From Mycolicibacterium alvei (GTDB lineage Bacteria > Actinomycetota > Actinomycetes > Mycobacteriales > Mycobacteriaceae): DNA of 64,000 nucleotides. Positions 62,441-64,000 of the stretch are shown one piece after another. Made by a program: the position numbers and the translations under genes. The stretch's first letter is position 1; the number at the start of each line of letters is the position of its first letter. The stretch covers positions 1,302,001-1,366,000 of the forward strand of contig NZ_AP022565.1 in NCBI RefSeq assembly GCF_010727325.1, in the 5' to 3' direction. The notes under the pieces are model-generated. The model was not told the origin of the DNA. It did not search any database and worked only from the letters and a program-made list of their open reading frames with translations.

Positions 62441-63237
62441 ACAGCGACGGGCGCCTTGATCGCCGGATGTGGGTCGTAGTTCAGAATCGCGATGTCCTCA
62501 TACTCGTAGTCGAAAATCGAATCACGTTGAGCCAGAACAAGTTCTGGGTAAGCCCTGGGCTCCCTGCTGAGCTGCAGGGCCACCTGCTCGACATGGTTGT
62601 CGTAGATATGGCAATCCCCGCCGGTCCAGACGAACTCACCGACGCCGAGCCCCGCCTGCGCGGCCATCATGTGGGTCAGCAGGGCGTAGCTGGCGATGTT
62701 GAACGGCACCCCCAGGAACAGGTCCGCACTGCGCTGATACAGCTGGCAGGACAGCTTCTGGTCGGCGACATAGAACTGGAAGAAGGCATGGCACGGCGGC
62801 AGCACCATCTGGGGGATCTCGCCGACATTCCACGCCGAGACGATGTTGCGTCGCGAATCGGGGTCACGCTTCAGCAGATCCAGCGCATTCGAGATCTGGT
62901 CGATGTGCTCACCCGAGGGCGTCGGCCACGACCGCCACTGCACCCCGTAGACCGGGCCGAGGTCACCTGTCTCACTGGCCCATTCATCCCAGATCGTCAC
63001 GCCACGGTCTTGCAACCACCGCACGTTCGAGTCGCCGCGCAGAAACCACAGCAACTCGTAGATCACCGATTTGGTGTGCACCTTCTTGGTGGTGATCAGC
63101 GGGAAACCGGCCGCCAGGTCATACCGCAGCTGATGTCCGAACACGCTGCGGGTGCCGGTTCCGGTGCGATCGGATTTCGGCACCCCCTGCTCACTCACCA
63201 ACCGCAGTAGGTCCTCGTAGGGCGTCGGGATCGGCAC
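62437..63237 (-). CDS. thyA: Thymidylate synthase (ThyA)
   Basis: ThyA methylates dUMP with methylenetetrahydrofolate, giving dihydrofolate, which FolA recycles. It has 266 residues. The nucleophile is Cys149 in [12 protein letters not shown]. The [25 protein letters not shown] and [17 protein letters not shown] blocks are conserved. It heads the thyA-folA pair and is divergent from the dienelactone hydrolase. A flavin-dependent ThyX is also present in this window. Confidence 0.98.
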   Translation of the reverse strand: MPIPTPYEDLLRLVSEQGVPKSDRTGTGTRSVFGHQLRYDLAAGFPLITTKKVHTKSVIYELLWFLRGDSNVRWLQDRGVTIWDEWASETGDLGPVYGVQWRSWPTPSGEHIDQISNALDLLKRDPDSRRNIVSAWNVGEIPQMVLPPCHAFFQFYVADQKLSCQLYQRSADLFLGVPFNIASYALLTHMMAAQAGLGVGEFVWTGGDCHIYDNHVEQVALQLSREPRAYPELVLAQRDSIFDYEYEDIAILNYDPHPAIKAPVAV

Positions 63238-63279
63238 ACCCTCAGCTTACGTGCCCTCACGGGGAGTAGAACGGTAGCC

Positions 63280-64000
63280 ATGCCGACCACAAAGGACGCC
63301 ATCACCACGCCCGCCGGGACCTGCCCGGTCACGTTTGTCACCCCGGACGGCGCAGGTCCGTGGCCGGGAATCGTCATGTATCCCGACGCGGGCGGGCCGC
63401 GTGCCGCATTCGACCAGATGGCCGCCCAACTGGCCGACTACGGCTATGCCGTGCTGGTACCCGACATGTACTACCGCGACGCGGGTTGGGCACCGTTCAA
63501 CATGGCCACAGTATTCGGTGACCAGGCCGAACGTCAGCGCCTGTTCTCGATGATCAAGAAGGTGACCCCCGAGTTCATGGCGGCCGACGCGGGAGCGTTC
63601 TTCGACTACCTGCAGTCCCGGCCCGAGGTCAGCGGGGACAGGTTCGGTACCACCGGTTATTGCATGGGCGGGCGGACATCACTGGTGGTCGCCGGTCGGG
63701 TACCCGACCGGGTGGCGGCCGCGATGTCATTCCACGGCGGCGGGCTGGCCGCCGACGATCCGGGCAGCCCGCACCTGCTCGCCGACCAGATGCAGGCTGC
63801 GGTGTACGTCGGCGGAGCGCAGGGCGACGCGTCGTTCACCGCTGAGCAGGCCAAGACCCTCGATGATGCCCTCACCGCCGCCGGTGTCGAGCACACCATC
63901 GAAACCTACGCGGCCGCACACGGTTTCGCCGTCCCGGACAACGCGCCGTATGACGAGGCGGCCGCGAAACGGCATTGGGACGCGATGGAGAGGTTCTTCG
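63280..64000 (+). CDS. Dienelactone hydrolase family protein (3' end beyond the window)
   Basis: The ATG at 63280 begins MPTTKDAITTPAGT and the frame stays open to the window end, about 240 residues. This alpha/beta-hydrolase has a Cys nucleophile, Cys128 in GYCMGG, with Asp183 and His214 (AAHGF) as likely triad partners. PGIVMYPDAGGP and YAVLVPDMYY are family-typical. Such enzymes open lactone rings or cleave esters. It matches Rv2765, downstream of thyA. The substrate is unknown. Confidence 0.92.
   Translation, partial: MPTTKDAITTPAGTCPVTFVTPDGAGPWPGIVMYPDAGGPRAAFDQMAAQLADYGYAVLVPDMYYRDAGWAPFNMATVFGDQAERQRLFSMIKKVTPEFMAADAGAFFDYLQSRPEVSGDRFGTTGYCMGGRTSLVVAGRVPDRVAAAMSFHGGGLAADDPGSPHLLADQMQAAVYVGGAQGDASFTAEQAKTLDDALTAAGVEHTIETYAAAHGFAVPDNAPYDEAAAKRHWDAMERFF

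Overview
This window is chromosomal DNA from a high-GC actinobacterium, almost certainly a fast-growing mycobacterium (Mycolicibacterium, M. smegmatis-like). The evidence is the gene content and order: lexA, fadE20, hflX, dapF, miaA, miaB, recX, recA, a DUF3046 gene, ephG, pspM-pspA-clgR, pgsA, argA, ftsK, rnj, dapA, thyX, then folA-thyA. This follows the M. tuberculosis Rv2720-Rv2765 backbone as I remember it. RecA has no intein, the PE_PGRS gene and toxin-antitoxin block of M. tuberculosis are missing, and several accessory blocks are added.

Layout. 1-8.3 kb: end of lexA, an LGFP-repeat wall protein, fadE20 divergent from a DMSO-reductase-family molybdoenzyme, and a secreted PE-PPE-type serine hydrolase. 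8.3-16.1 kb: hflX, dapF, miaA and miaB with two conserved mycobacterial unknowns and a DUF349 protein. 16.1-19.4 kb: a gluABCD-type amino-acid ABC importer. 19.4-21.2 kb: recX-recA, with a LexA box and a RecA-NDp (PafBC/ClpR-type) promoter.

21.2-36.8 kb is the most distinctive block: a complete group 1h (high-affinity, atmospheric) [NiFe]-hydrogenase island. It runs hypA-hypB, hhyS-hhyL, an iron-sulfur protein (hhyE), DUF5947, DUF6084, a 437-residue unknown, a 39-residue single-pass membrane protein, a maturation protease, hypC, hypF, DUF6390, a SIS-HypC fusion, a SIS protein, hypE, a second hypC and hypD. Most junctions are 1-4 nt start/stop overlaps, so the block probably acts as one or two translationally coupled operons. 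HypA/B load nickel, HypC/D/E/F build Fe(CN)2CO, the protease trims HhyL, and HhyS/HhyE pass electrons toward the respiratory chain. The island sits exactly between recA and the DUF3046 gene, which are neighbours in M. tuberculosis.

36.8-51.9 kb returns to the conserved backbone. It includes the Psp envelope-stress operon behind a SigE-type promoter, and a four-copy 32-bp tandem array that encodes overlapping 10-codon mini-ORFs between an ABM monooxygenase and a mycofactocin-type SDR. 51.9-60.7 kb is accessory: a multidrug-type transporter, small membrane proteins, an IS3-family element with intact ends, a 3-bp target duplication and a frameshifted orfB, a lipoprotein, tandem 93-residue paralogs, two copies of a dispersed repeat, and a TetR-controlled cassette (DUF1214 protein, sulfotransferase, quinone-oxidoreductase-like enzyme). 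60.7-64 kb holds a YcaQ-like glycosylase, folA-thyA and the start of a dienelactone hydrolase. No tRNA, rRNA or CRISPR was seen.
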